From: Candidatus Segatella intestinihominis
GTDB lineage: Bacteria; Bacteroidota; Bacteroidia; Bacteroidales; Bacteroidaceae
Assembly (NCBI GenBank): GCA_900548535.1
Contig: URLG01000010.1
Location: 1 to 50,048 of the forward strand
Reading direction: 5' to 3'
Length of the DNA: 50,048 nucleotides
Shown here one piece after another: positions 8,337 to 17,306 of the stretch. The first letter of the stretch is position 1. Each line of letters starts with the position of its first letter. The notes below the pieces were generated by a model that searched no databases, had not been told where the DNA came from, and saw only the letters and a program-made list of their open reading frames with translations. The position numbers and the translations under genes were made by a program.

Positions 8337-9683
8337 TTATCTTTCATTCAGCGGAGTATAATCCAACTCGCCCAGAATGTTCTTGTAAGCAGGACGGATG
8401 ATGCGACGACCCTCGAAGTTCAATTCCTCAATGCGGTGCGCAGTCCAACCCACGATACGAGCCATGGCGAAGATTGGAGTATAAATCTCCTGTGGCAATC
8501 CTATCATCTCATAGATAAAGCCACTGTAGAAGTCGAGGTTGGCACAAGCAGGCTTGCTACCGCCACGATGCTCCTGGAGGCACTTGATGCCCTCCTGCTC
8601 AATGAGCTTCAAGAACTCATACTCATCCTCTCTGCCCTTCTCCTTGGCCAGTTCGCCAGCCAACTTCTTCAGCTCCACGGCACGTGGGTCGCTCAGGGTA
8701 TATACGGCATGACCGATACCATAGATAAGACCGGTCTTATCGTAAGCTTCCTTATTGAGCATTCGCTTCAGATAGATGTCCAGTTCATTGACGTTCTTCC
8801 AGTCCTTGATGGCTTCCTTCAGGTGATGGAACATATTGATAACCTTGATGTTGGCACCACCATGGAGAGGACCTTTCAAACTACCGATACCTGCAGCAAT
8901 AGAGCTGTAAGTATCTGTACGAGTGGAAGATGTGACACGTACAGTGAAAGTAGAGTTGTTACCACCACCATGCTCTGCCTGGATAATCAGGAGCAAATCG
9001 AGCATACGGGCATCAAGCTCAGAATAGTTCTCGTGCTTCATCATATAGAGGAAGTTCTCGGCGATAGAGAGGTTCTCACGAGGGTGGCGGATATGCAAAC
9101 TTCTACCCTGCACGGAATGACGATAGATGTTGTAAGCGTAGGCGATGATGGTAGGGAACTTGGCTATCAGCTCAATGCTCTGACGCATCAAGTTGTCGCG
9201 GCTGATATCATCAGGATTAGGATCGAAGGTGTACATTTCGAGCACACAACGAGCCAGGATGTTCATGATGTTGCTACCCTCCAACTCAATGATATGGGTG
9301 ATGGTACGGTGGTCAAGCGGCATGTTGTCATTCAAGAGTTCCTTGAAGGCATCCAGTTCCTCCTTGTCAGGCAGCTGACCAGAGAGCAGCAGGAATGCCA
9401 CCTCCTCGAAACCGAAACGCTTCTCCTTCAAGAGAGGAGTTACCAAGTCGTCCAGCTCATAGCCACGATAGTAAAGCTTACCCTCCGTAGGGCACAACTT
9501 GCCATCGGCATCACGCTCATAACCTACTACATTACCGATATTAGTAAGACCAACCAACACACCAGAGCCATCCTCATTACGAAGTCCACGCTTTACATTG
9601 AACTTCTTGAATGCCTCCTTATCTATCTTGCATGAGTTCTTAACCTCATCGCTTAGCTTGTATATCAAATATTCCTTATTCAT
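8337..9683 (-). CDS. gltA: Citrate synthase
   Basis: The 448-residue protein condenses oxaloacetate and acetyl-CoA to citrate. The active-site regions are visible: HGGGNNSTF and GIGHAVYTLSDPR, which carry the two catalytic His, and the C-terminal RIVGWTAH segment. Its N-terminal extension before GYERDADGKL is typical of the Bacteroidetes form. It lies 83 bases downstream of aconitase and is read in the same direction, so the pair is probably one operon that makes citrate and isocitrate, here for 2-oxoglutarate and glutamate synthesis. Confidence 0.93.
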   Translation of the reverse strand: MNKEYLIYKLSDEVKNSCKIDKEAFKKFNVKRGLRNEDGSGVLVGLTNIGNVVGYERDADGKLCPTEGKLYYRGYELDDLVTPLLKEKRFGFEEVAFLLLSGQLPDKEELDAFKELLNDNMPLDHRTITHIIELEGSNIMNILARCVLEMYTFDPNPDDISRDNLMRQSIELIAKFPTIIAYAYNIYRHSVQGRSLHIRHPRENLSIAENFLYMMKHENYSELDARMLDLLLIIQAEHGGGNNSTFTVRVTSSTRTDTYSSIAAGIGSLKGPLHGGANIKVINMFHHLKEAIKDWKNVNELDIYLKRMLNKEAYDKTGLIYGIGHAVYTLSDPRAVELKKLAGELAKEKGREDEYEFLKLIEQEGIKCLQEHRGGSKPACANLDFYSGFIYEMIGLPQEIYTPIFAMARIVGWTAHRIEELNFEGRRIIRPAYKNILGELDYTPLNER

Positions 9684-9692
9684 GTTTCAATG

Positions 9693-9769
9693 TACAATGT
9701 ATAATTTATAATGTATAATTACAAGATTGCTCCTTTTGTAAATTATACATTATAAATTGTAAATTATTA
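9693..9769. repeat. AT-rich heptanucleotide repeat arrays facing each other, acn-gltA spacer
   Basis: From 9742 to 9769 the units read ATTATAC, ATTATAA, ATTGTAA and ATTATTA, the last overlapping the acn stop codon. On the other side (9693-9725) the same seven-base pattern runs on the opposite strand. The two arms can fold into a long imperfect hairpin with a loop of about 12 bases between acn and gltA. Confidence 0.75.
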
Positions 9770-12037
9770 ATTTTTCTTCGCTGCATAGTTGAGGGCAGAA
9801 CCTGCCTTAAACCATGCTATCTGTGTATCATTATAGGTATGCTCCACCTCAAAACTATCCTCAGAACCATCCTCGTGCTTCAGGGTAACGGTGAGTTTGC
9901 TACCAGGAGCGAAGTCTTTCAGACCTGTCAGTGAGATGCGGTCATCCTCCTGTACCTTATTATAATCGTCCTTGTTGCAGAAGGTAAGGGCTAACATGCC
10001 CTGCTTCTTCAAGTTGGTCTCGTGGATACGGGCAAAACTCTTGGCAAGAATCACCTTCACATTGAGGAAGCGTGGCTCCATGGCTGCATGCTCACGAGAT
10101 GAACCTTCGCCATAGTTATCCTCGGCTACCACGATGCTGCTGAGACCTTTTTCCTTATAGCTCTTGGCTGCGGTAGAAACCTCCTCATACTTGCCACAAA
10201 CCTGACATTTTACCTTGTTGCTCTCGCCATTGAAGGCATTCACGGCACCCATCAAGAGGTTGTCGGAAATGTTCTGCAAATGGCCACGGAACTTCAACCA
10301 AGGACCCGCCATAGAGATGTGGTCGGTGGTACACTTGCCCTGTGTCTTGATGAGCAAAGGTATGTCTATCAAGTCCTTGCCATCCCATGGAGCAAATGGA
10401 GCGAGCTTCTGGAGACGGTTGCTATCTGGAGCTATCACTACCTCCACATTGGCATTTTCCTCGCTTGGTGCGATAAAGCCCTTGTCCTCTACGGAAAATC
10501 CCTTAGGAGGGAATGTGAAACCAGTAGGTGCATCGAGCTTCACGCTGTTGCCTTCCTTATCCAAGAGGGTGTCGGTGGCAGGATTGAAGTCCAATCTGCC
10601 CGCGATGGTCAAAGCCACTGTCAACTCAGGGCTGCCAATGAAGGCGTATGTATTAGGGTTGCCATCAGCACGACGGCGGAAGTTGCGGTTGAATGAAGTG
10701 ACGATGGCATTCTTGCGATTATTGTCATCCGTATGGCGCTTCCACTGTCCGATACAAGGTCCGCAGGCATTGGTCATAATCAAGGCACCAATCTTCTTGA
10801 AGTCGTCAAGGATGCCATCACGCTCTGCTGTATAGCGAATCTGTTCAGAACCAGGGTTGATGATGAGCTGTCCCTTTACCTCGATGCCCTTCTCGTAAGC
10901 CTGGCGAGCGATGCTTGCCGCACGCGCCAAATCCTGGTAAGAAGAGTTGGTACAGCTACCTACCAAGCCTACCTCCACTACCATAGGATAGTCATTGGCA
11001 GGACCCTTAGCCTTCATGTGAGAGATAGGGGTGGCTGCATCTGGTGTGAAAGGACCATTGAGATGTGGCTCAACCTTAGAGAGGTCAATCTCCACGATTT
11101 GGTCGTAGAAAGCAGATGGATTAGCAAGCACCTCATCATCGGCACGAAGTTCGTCTGCATTCTGCTGAGCCAAGACGGCGATTTCCTCACGTCCCGTCTT
11201 GCGGAGATATTCGTCGGCATTCTCATCAAATGGGAAGATAGAGCAGGTAGCGCCCAGCTCGGCACCCATGTTACAGATGGTAGCCTTGCCCGTAGTGGAG
11301 ATGCTATCCAAGCCCTCGCCAAAGTATTCGAGGATGGCATTGGTACCACCCTTCACTGTGAGGATACCGAGGATTTCGAGAATCACATCCTTAGGAGTAG
11401 CCCAACCAGAGAGCTTGCCCGTGAGATGTACACCGATGAGGCGAGGCATCTTGAGCTCCCAAGGCTGACCTGTCAATACATCCACAGCATCAGCACCACC
11501 TACGCCCACGGCAACCATACCGAGACCACCCGCATTAGGGGTATGAGAATCAGTACCAACCATCATACCACCAGGGAAAGCATAGTTTTCCAATACCACC
11601 TGGTGGATGATGCCTGCTCCTGGACCCCAAAAGCCAATATGATATTTCTGAGAGACAGACTTCAAGAAATCGTATACCTCTTTATTGGTCTTGCATGCCT
11701 CAGGCAGGTCTTGTGTGGCACCCACATCGGCACGAATCAAGTGATCGCAATGTACTGACGCAGGCACAGCCACCTTATCCTTACCAGCGTTCATAAACTG
11801 AAGCAGCGCCATCTGTGCGGTGGCATCCTGCATAGCAACACGGTTAGGGCGGAAGTCGACATACTCTACACCTCTTTTATATGGGCGCAACTCAGCCGGC
11901 TCGAAAAGATGCGCAAAGAGCACCTTCTCAGCAAAAGTGAGAGGTCGTTTCACTGTGGCCTTAGCCTGTTTTACACTTTCCGAATACGAAGCATAAAAGC
12001 TTCTCAGCATTTCAATGTCCAGTATCATCTTATTCAC
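9767..12037 (-). CDS. acnA: Aconitate hydratase, mitochondrial type
   Basis: The 756-residue enzyme interconverts citrate and isocitrate. The three cluster-binding Cys are in VGSCTNSS and ACGPCIGQW. The swivelling C-terminal domain with EDNYGEGSSREHAA carries the substrate-binding Arg/Ser. Size and sequence fit the mitochondrial-like aconitase described from Bacteroides fragilis. In that organism it is clustered with isocitrate dehydrogenase and citrate synthase; here no isocitrate dehydrogenase gene separates it from gltA. A TATATTTG (12088-12081) may be its -7 element, but I saw no matching -33. Confidence 0.93.
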   Translation of the reverse strand: MNKMILDIEMLRSFYASYSESVKQAKATVKRPLTFAEKVLFAHLFEPAELRPYKRGVEYVDFRPNRVAMQDATAQMALLQFMNAGKDKVAVPASVHCDHLIRADVGATQDLPEACKTNKEVYDFLKSVSQKYHIGFWGPGAGIIHQVVLENYAFPGGMMVGTDSHTPNAGGLGMVAVGVGGADAVDVLTGQPWELKMPRLIGVHLTGKLSGWATPKDVILEILGILTVKGGTNAILEYFGEGLDSISTTGKATICNMGAELGATCSIFPFDENADEYLRKTGREEIAVLAQQNADELRADDEVLANPSAFYDQIVEIDLSKVEPHLNGPFTPDAATPISHMKAKGPANDYPMVVEVGLVGSCTNSSYQDLARAASIARQAYEKGIEVKGQLIINPGSEQIRYTAERDGILDDFKKIGALIMTNACGPCIGQWKRHTDDNNRKNAIVTSFNRNFRRRADGNPNTYAFIGSPELTVALTIAGRLDFNPATDTLLDKEGNSVKLDAPTGFTFPPKGFSVEDKGFIAPSEENANVEVVIAPDSNRLQKLAPFAPWDGKDLIDIPLLIKTQGKCTTDHISMAGPWLKFRGHLQNISDNLLMGAVNAFNGESNKVKCQVCGKYEEVSTAAKSYKEKGLSSIVVAEDNYGEGSSREHAAMEPRFLNVKVILAKSFARIHETNLKKQGMLALTFCNKDDYNKVQEDDRISLTGLKDFAPGSKLTVTLKHEDGSEDSFEVEHTYNDTQIAWFKAGSALNYAAKKN

Positions 12038-12229
12038 TAAAAATTTAATTAATTATGCACTCTTTCGAGTAATTTGTTTGCAAATATACGACTTTTTCTG
12101 CAAATAGTAGCACATTTTCCCAAATATTTATCATTTTGCTATTAAATTTCTTTATTTTTGATAAATTTGTTGCATATTTATGCGTTTTAGAACGTTTTTA
12201 AAGAAAAAATAAAGAAATTCTGGAAAACA

Positions 12230-12261
12230 TTTGGCACTATGCGGTAATTTTATTAATTTTG
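12230..12261 (+). promoter_or_regulatory. Promoter of trmD, nearly leaderless
   Basis: TTTG (12230-12233), 20 bases, TAATTTTG (12254-12261). The ATG at 12270 is eight bases after the -7 element, so the message should start at or within a few bases of the start codon. Confidence 0.75.
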
Positions 12262-12269
12262 CACCATAT

Positions 12270-12947
12270 ATGAGAATAGATATTATCACAGTACTACCAG
12301 AGATGCTGGAAGGATTCTTCAATGAATCCATCCTAGCAAGAGCGCAGAAGAAGGGTCTCGCAGAGATTCATCTCCATAACCTGCGCGACTATACATTAGA
12401 TAAATGGAAGAGAGTGGACGACTACCCATACGGCGGAAGTGCCGGCATGGTGATGCAATGCGAACCTATCGACAGATGCATCACTGCCCTGAAAGCCGAA
12501 AGAGAATATGACGATGTGATCTATGTATCGCCCGACGGCGAGACTTTCAACCAGAAGATAGCCAACGAGATGTCGATGCAGGGCAACCTCATTATCCTCT
12601 GCGGTCACTACAAAGGCATAGACCAGCGTGTGAGAGACCACCTCATCACCCGTGAAATCAGCGTGGGCGACTACGTGCTGACCGGAGGCGAACTGGCAGC
12701 AGCCATCATCAGCGATGCCGTGATCCGCTTGGTACCTGGAGTCATCAGCGATGAGCAGAGCGCCCTCTCCGACTGTTTCCAAGACGACATTCTGGCGGCA
12801 CCTATCTACACTCGACCAGCCGACTACAAGGGATGGAAAGTACCAGAGATACTGCTGAGCGGCAACGAGGCCAAGATAAGACAATGGGAATTTGACCAAG
12901 CCATGGAACGAACCAAGAGGCTCAGACCAGACTTGCTACAAGAATAA
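12270..12947 (+). CDS. trmD: tRNA (guanine-37-N1)-methyltransferase
   Basis: The 225-residue protein begins MRIDIITVLPEM and contains YGGSAGMVMQ, CGHYKGIDQRV and the knot region SVGDYVLTGGELAA that binds S-adenosylmethionine. TrmD methylates G37 next to the anticodon and prevents +1 frameshifting. I chose the ATG at 12270 because an upstream in-frame ATG (12231) lies inside the promoter. It is followed after 20 bases by the DUF805 gene. It is not next to rpsP/rplS as in many bacteria. Confidence 0.93.
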   Translation: MRIDIITVLPEMLEGFFNESILARAQKKGLAEIHLHNLRDYTLDKWKRVDDYPYGGSAGMVMQCEPIDRCITALKAEREYDDVIYVSPDGETFNQKIANEMSMQGNLIILCGHYKGIDQRVRDHLITREISVGDYVLTGGELAAAIISDAVIRLVPGVISDEQSALSDCFQDDILAAPIYTRPADYKGWKVPEILLSGNEAKIRQWEFDQAMERTKRLRPDLLQE

Positions 12948-12967
12948 ACATCTAAAACAATACAATT

Positions 12968-13525
12968 ATGGCAAATTATTTAGCTAGACCACAAGTTGGA
13001 TTCTTGGATGCCTGCAAACTGGCCATCCAAAAGTGTGTAACCTTTACAGGTAGAACTCGCCGCTCAGAGTTTTGGTGGGCAACATTGGGACTTTGCATCA
13101 TCAACCTGCTCCTGTCATGGATTCCACTCGTAAGCACTGTGGTGAGCCTGTTTATCACCCTGGTAAGCCTATCGCTCTGTTTTCGCCGTTTGCATGACAC
13201 CAACCATAGCGGCTGGCTAGTTATCGCCAACTTCGCCTGTGGCTTCGTAGGCGTCGGCATCATCTTCATAGGTGCCATCGTAGGAGGCCTTTCCTTTGCC
13301 GACCTGAGCGAAGGTGAAGAATACCTGGCAGAGAATCTCAGTACAGCCTTGATGGGAGTATCCGCTATATATATAATAATAGGTGGACTTCTGGTATTGG
13401 CTTCAGGTATCCTTCAGCTTGTCATCCTCGTATTCTGCTGCATCGACTCAGACATACAAGCCAACAAGTATGGCGAAAGCCCTAAGTACTACTTGGAAGA
13501 GACTGAACAAAACGAATCTATATAA
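12968..13525 (+). CDS. DUF805 family inner-membrane protein
   Basis: The 185-residue protein has the DUF805 signatures GRTRRSEFWW (28-37) and CFRRLHDTNHSGW (71-83), with four hydrophobic segments (about 37-55, 57-71, 83-107, 118-150). The first 20 residues resemble those of other DUF805 proteins, which start just ahead of the membrane part. No biochemical role is established for the family. It follows trmD by 20 bases and probably shares its transcript. Its last eight bases overlap the convergent patatin gene. Confidence 0.82.
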   Translation: MANYLARPQVGFLDACKLAIQKCVTFTGRTRRSEFWWATLGLCIINLLLSWIPLVSTVVSLFITLVSLSLCFRRLHDTNHSGWLVIANFACGFVGVGIIFIGAIVGGLSFADLSEGEEYLAENLSTALMGVSAIYIIIGGLLVLASGILQLVILVFCCIDSDIQANKYGESPKYYLEETEQNESI

Positions 13526-14357
13526 TTTTCTTGCAGAAGGCTTCGCCCAGTGCGAAGCCTTCTTCGTATAGACGCTCCAGCTTGGCCGTATCCTTCTCTA
13601 TGCGCCCCACTTCCAGAGGGCGGATAGGACGAATGCAGGTTATCTTGCCCGCAGCCTCCAAGTCATCTATCAGCTGTATCTGCTCATTGTAGGAACGATG
13701 GCGATGACTCAATGCCACACGCAAGCGAGGATAGTTCTTATATAAATAAGGTAGCTTGCGGTCCTTGCCCGTATCTCGCCAACCCTTGTTGCGAGTCAGG
13801 ATCACTACATTATGCTCATGCCCCGTCTCTATGGCTCGCATCACCGGTATGCTGTCAGCTATACCGCCATCCAGCATCGGGATGCCATCCACATCCACTA
13901 TCTTGCTCACGTATGGCAAGCTGCTAGAGGCACGAACGATGTCAAGGGCACGCTGGCGGTCATGAGTCTCCTTCAGATACATCGGCTGCCCCGTAAGACA
14001 ATTGGTGGTAACCATCTCAAAACGATCCGCATATTTAAAATAGGTATCAAAATCGAACGGCAAAAGCTGATTAGGAAACTTATCATACAGAAGCTTGCGA
14101 TCAAAGATGCACCCCTGGGTAACCAGATGGCGAATGCCTATATACTGATAACGAGCTAAATAATCAATATTGGAAATTCGAGCACGACGAGGCTGACGAC
14201 TCATATACGACATGCCATTGCAGGCACCCGCCGACACAGCCACCACGTATGGGAAATAAACATCATATTTCATGAAGGCATCCAGCACGCCACTGGTAAA
14301 CACGCCACGCATGCCACCGCCCTCCAATACCAATCCTGTATTCTTATCCAATTTCAT
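13518..14357 (-). CDS. Patatin-like phospholipase (RssA-type)
   Basis: The 279-residue protein has the patatin fold motifs: oxyanion loop EGGGMRG (12-18), nucleophile S42 in AVSAG and catalytic D163 in DGG. The usual GxSxG reads AVSAG, with Ala in the first place. No signal peptide is visible, so it is probably cytoplasmic. Such proteins hydrolyse acyl esters of phospholipids; the substrate here is unknown. The C-terminal coding end carries an 11-bp hairpin and overlaps the DUF805 gene by eight bases. Confidence 0.85.
   Translation of the reverse strand: MKLDKNTGLVLEGGGMRGVFTSGVLDAFMKYDVYFPYVVAVSAGACNGMSYMSRQPRRARISNIDYLARYQYIGIRHLVTQGCIFDRKLLYDKFPNQLLPFDFDTYFKYADRFEMVTTNCLTGQPMYLKETHDRQRALDIVRASSSLPYVSKIVDVDGIPMLDGGIADSIPVMRAIETGHEHNVVILTRNKGWRDTGKDRKLPYLYKNYPRLRVALSHRHRSYNEQIQLIDDLEAAGKITCIRPIRPLEVGRIEKDTAKLERLYEEGFALGEAFCKKII
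13536..13562. terminator. Hairpin inside the 3' end of the patatin gene
   Basis: GAAGGCTTCGC pairs perfectly with GCGAAGCCTTC around a five-base loop. It lies inside coding sequence just past the end of the convergent DUF805 gene. There is no clean U-run, so it may be a weak terminator or a 3'-end stabiliser for the trmD transcript. Confidence 0.55.
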
Positions 14358-14523
14358 AACTTTTACCTTGATACTGCTTTTTTCTTATCATTTCGCACTC
14401 ATCAGAAGTCATTTTCTTACGATTTTCTCCCGAAAAAGTGCGTTTTTATATTAATTATTTATAAATTCACATGAATTATTCAATTTTGATTGCAAAGATA
14501 ATACATTTTTGGGAAATAATTGC

Positions 14524-14531
14524 TAACTTTG
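14524..14531 (+). promoter_or_regulatory. -7 element of the aminopeptidase gene
   Basis: TAACTTTG lies 28 bases before the ATG at 14560. The mirror element TATCTTTG (14500-14493, minus strand) may serve the divergent patatin gene. Neither has a clean TTTG at the usual distance. Confidence 0.5.
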
Positions 14532-14559
14532 CACCAAAATAAAATAAAAAACTAAAAAT

Positions 14560-15963
14560 ATGTTTAGCAAAGATACATATATCAGCCGCAGACAAGAACT
14601 CAAGAAGCTTGTAAAAAGCGGTGTAATTATACTCTTCGGAAACAACAACTCACCTTGCAATTTCCCAAACAACGGATATTACCCATTCCGACAGGACTCT
14701 ACTTTCCTGTACTATTTCGGACAGCAGAGAGACGGACTGGTAGGTGTGATAGATATAGACAATGACATCGAGACCCTGGTGGGCGATGACATTGACCTCG
14801 TAGACATTGTATGGTATGGAAGCGTGGATAGCGTACACGACTTGGCTGAGCAAGTAGGCGTTCACAACAGTGCCCCAATGAAGAGCCTGAAGACTATCTG
14901 CAATGACGCTATGTCCAAGAAGCGCAAGATTCACTTCTTGCCTCCTTATCGACACGACATCAAGATACAGGTGTTCGACCTCTTGGGCATCCACCCTAAC
15001 CAGCAGAAGGACGAGGCTTCCATGGACTTGATCAAGGCGGTAGTGAAAATGCGCTCTACCAAGACTCCTGAGGAAATAGAGGAGCTGGAGCGTGCAGCAG
15101 TCATCGGATACAAGATGCACACCACTGCCATGAAGTTGGTTCGTCCAGGAGTAACAGAGAAATATGTAGCCGGACAGCTCACTGGTATCGCAGAATCTTA
15201 CGGTGCCATGGTAAGTTTCCCTACCATCTTCAGCCAGCACGGTGAGATACAGCATGGCTATCCATCCATGAACAAGCTGGAAGAAGGCAGACTGGCTCTT
15301 TGCGACGCAGGTGCAGAAACTATCAATAACTACTGCTCTGACAACACGCGCACCATGCCTGTGAGTGGCAAGTTCACTCAGCGCCAGTTGGAAATCTACA
15401 GCATCGTAGAAGCCTGCCACGACTATGCATTGGAAGTGGCAAAGCCAGGCGTGAAGTGGGCTGACGTTCACTTTGCAATATGCCGCTTGCTCTTTGACCG
15501 CATGAAGGAACTCGGACTGGCCAAGGGCGACACCGAAGAGGCTGTGAAAGCTGGTGCCCACGCCATGTTCTTGCCTCACGGACTGGGGCACATGATGGGT
15601 ATGGACGTACACGACATGGAGAACCTGGACCAGATCAACGTAGGTTTTGACGAGGAAGTGCGCCCTAACTTGGAGCAATTCGGAACCAACTGCCTGCGCA
15701 TGGGTCGCCGTCTACAAGAAGGATTCGTGGTAACAGATGAGCCTGGAGTTTACTTCATCCCAGCCCTGATAGACGACTGGAAGGCATCTGGTCACTGCGC
15801 TGAGTTCCTCAACTTTGACAAGATTGAGACATACAAGGACTTTGGCGGTATCCGCATCGAGGATGATGTGCTCATCACCAAGGACGGTTGCCGATTTCTG
15901 GGCAAGGACAGAATCCCTTATCATCCAAAGGATGTAGAGGAATATATGGCAGCCAACAGATAA
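14560..15963 (+). CDS. M24B metallopeptidase, Xaa-Pro aminopeptidase
   Basis: The 467-residue protein has an N-terminal aminopeptidase-P domain (about 1-170) and a C-terminal pita-bread peptidase domain. Metal ligands are visible: the two Asp in CDAGAETINNYCSDNTR, the His in LPHGLGHMMGMDVHD, the Glu in TDEPGVYF and the Glu in GGIRIEDD. It should remove N-terminal residues that precede proline, using two divalent metal ions. No signal peptide is present. A secreted cysteine peptidase gene follows after 58 bases without its own visible promoter, suggesting a joint role in peptide use. Confidence 0.9.
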   Translation: MFSKDTYISRRQELKKLVKSGVIILFGNNNSPCNFPNNGYYPFRQDSTFLYYFGQQRDGLVGVIDIDNDIETLVGDDIDLVDIVWYGSVDSVHDLAEQVGVHNSAPMKSLKTICNDAMSKKRKIHFLPPYRHDIKIQVFDLLGIHPNQQKDEASMDLIKAVVKMRSTKTPEEIEELERAAVIGYKMHTTAMKLVRPGVTEKYVAGQLTGIAESYGAMVSFPTIFSQHGEIQHGYPSMNKLEEGRLALCDAGAETINNYCSDNTRTMPVSGKFTQRQLEIYSIVEACHDYALEVAKPGVKWADVHFAICRLLFDRMKELGLAKGDTEEAVKAGAHAMFLPHGLGHMMGMDVHDMENLDQINVGFDEEVRPNLEQFGTNCLRMGRRLQEGFVVTDEPGVYFIPALIDDWKASGHCAEFLNFDKIETYKDFGGIRIEDDVLITKDGCRFLGKDRIPYHPKDVEEYMAANR

Positions 15964-16021
15964 CTTTATCTGAGAGATATAAGAAGAAAACAACATTATT
16001 AATATAAAGAGAAAAAAATTC

Positions 16022-17233
16022 ATGAAGAAATCTATGATTGTTGCAGCCATGATTGCCATGGTTGCTGCAGGTGCAAATGCAAAGACAGCTGCCGATTCAG
16101 CAGCCATCGCTAAGAACAAGCCTGTGTTCACAGTGGTTAAGCAGAACCCTATCACAAGTATCAAGGACCAGAACCGCAGCGGTACGTGCTGGGCATATTC
16201 TACCTTGAGCTTCTTCGAGAGCGAGATTTTGAAGAATACAGGCAAGACATACAACTTGAGCGAGATGTTCGTAGCCAACAAGACATATATGGACCGCGCC
16301 ACAATGGCTGTAAGAATGCACGGCGACGTAAGCTTCTCACAGGGTGGTAGCGCATACGATGTGCTCTACGCTTTGCAGCACTATGGCATCGTACCAGAGA
16401 CAGCTATGCCAGCTCCAGGTACATTGACCGGCGACTCTTTGGCTAACTTCGGTGAGTTCTTCGACGTGATGACTCCATACGTAGAGGCTGTGGCTAAGAG
16501 CAAGGCAAGCAAGATTTCCCCAGCATGGAAGAGTGGTCTCCAGGGCATCATCGATTCATACATCGGCAATGCTCCTGAGAAGTTTACATACCAGGGCAAG
16601 CAGTATACTCCACAGTCATTCTGCCAGAGCCTCGGCTTGAATCTCGATGACTATGTTACCATCACCAGCTACACCCACCACCCTATGTGGAGCAAATTTG
16701 CTGTTGAGGTACAGGACAACTGGCGCTGGCCTTTGAGTTACAATGTGCCAATGGAAGACCTCTGCAAGATTATCGACAACGCCGTAAACAATGGCTACAC
16801 TGTAGCTTGGGGCGGTGACGTAACAGAGGATGGCTTCACACGCAAGGGTCTCGGTATCGCTTACGATGTAAAGAAGGTTCGCTCTATGGCAGGTACAGAC
16901 GCTGACCACTGGTTCAAGCTCTCTAAGAACGAGAAGAAAGAGAAGTTTGACTCACTCGGCGTAAACGCTCCTGAGATTGTTCCTACACAGCAGATGCGTC
17001 AGGATGCCTTCGACAACTGGGAGACTACCGATGACCACGGTATGCACATCTATGGTATCGCTAAGGACCAGAACGGCAAGGAGTACTACATGGTAAAGAA
17101 CTCTTGGGGCGAGTATGGCGACTACAAGGGCACATGGTATATGACCAAGGCTTTCGTAGCTTACAAGACTATGGACTTCATGGTTAACAAGAACGCCATC
17201 CCTAAGGATATCCGCAAGAAGCTCGGTATCTAA
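16022..17233 (+). CDS. Secreted C1B cysteine peptidase (aminopeptidase C / bleomycin hydrolase family)
   Basis: The 403-residue protein begins with a signal peptide (residues 1-20, cleavage likely after ANA). The papain-type catalytic residues are C56 in SGTCWAYS, the His in DDHGMHIYGIA and the Asn in VKNSWGEYG. Bleomycin-hydrolase-family enzymes trim peptides from the N-terminus; most are cytoplasmic, whereas this one should be exported to the periplasm. It lies directly downstream of the M24 aminopeptidase and ends in a strong terminator. Confidence 0.9.
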   Translation: MKKSMIVAAMIAMVAAGANAKTAADSAAIAKNKPVFTVVKQNPITSIKDQNRSGTCWAYSTLSFFESEILKNTGKTYNLSEMFVANKTYMDRATMAVRMHGDVSFSQGGSAYDVLYALQHYGIVPETAMPAPGTLTGDSLANFGEFFDVMTPYVEAVAKSKASKISPAWKSGLQGIIDSYIGNAPEKFTYQGKQYTPQSFCQSLGLNLDDYVTITSYTHHPMWSKFAVEVQDNWRWPLSYNVPMEDLCKIIDNAVNNGYTVAWGGDVTEDGFTRKGLGIAYDVKKVRSMAGTDADHWFKLSKNEKKEKFDSLGVNAPEIVPTQQMRQDAFDNWETTDDHGMHIYGIAKDQNGKEYYMVKNSWGEYGDYKGTWYMTKAFVAYKTMDFMVNKNAIPKDIRKKLGI

Positions 17234-17265
17234 TCTTTTTAGAACTATAATAAAAAACATGATAG

Positions 17266-17306
17266 AGGGTGTGCTACACAAGCTGTAGCACACCCTTATT
17301 GTTTTT
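17266..17306 (+). terminator. Terminator of the peptidase pair
   Basis: AGGGTGTGCTACA pairs perfectly with TGTAGCACACCCT around CAAGC, followed by TATTGTTTTTT. Confidence 0.9.
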
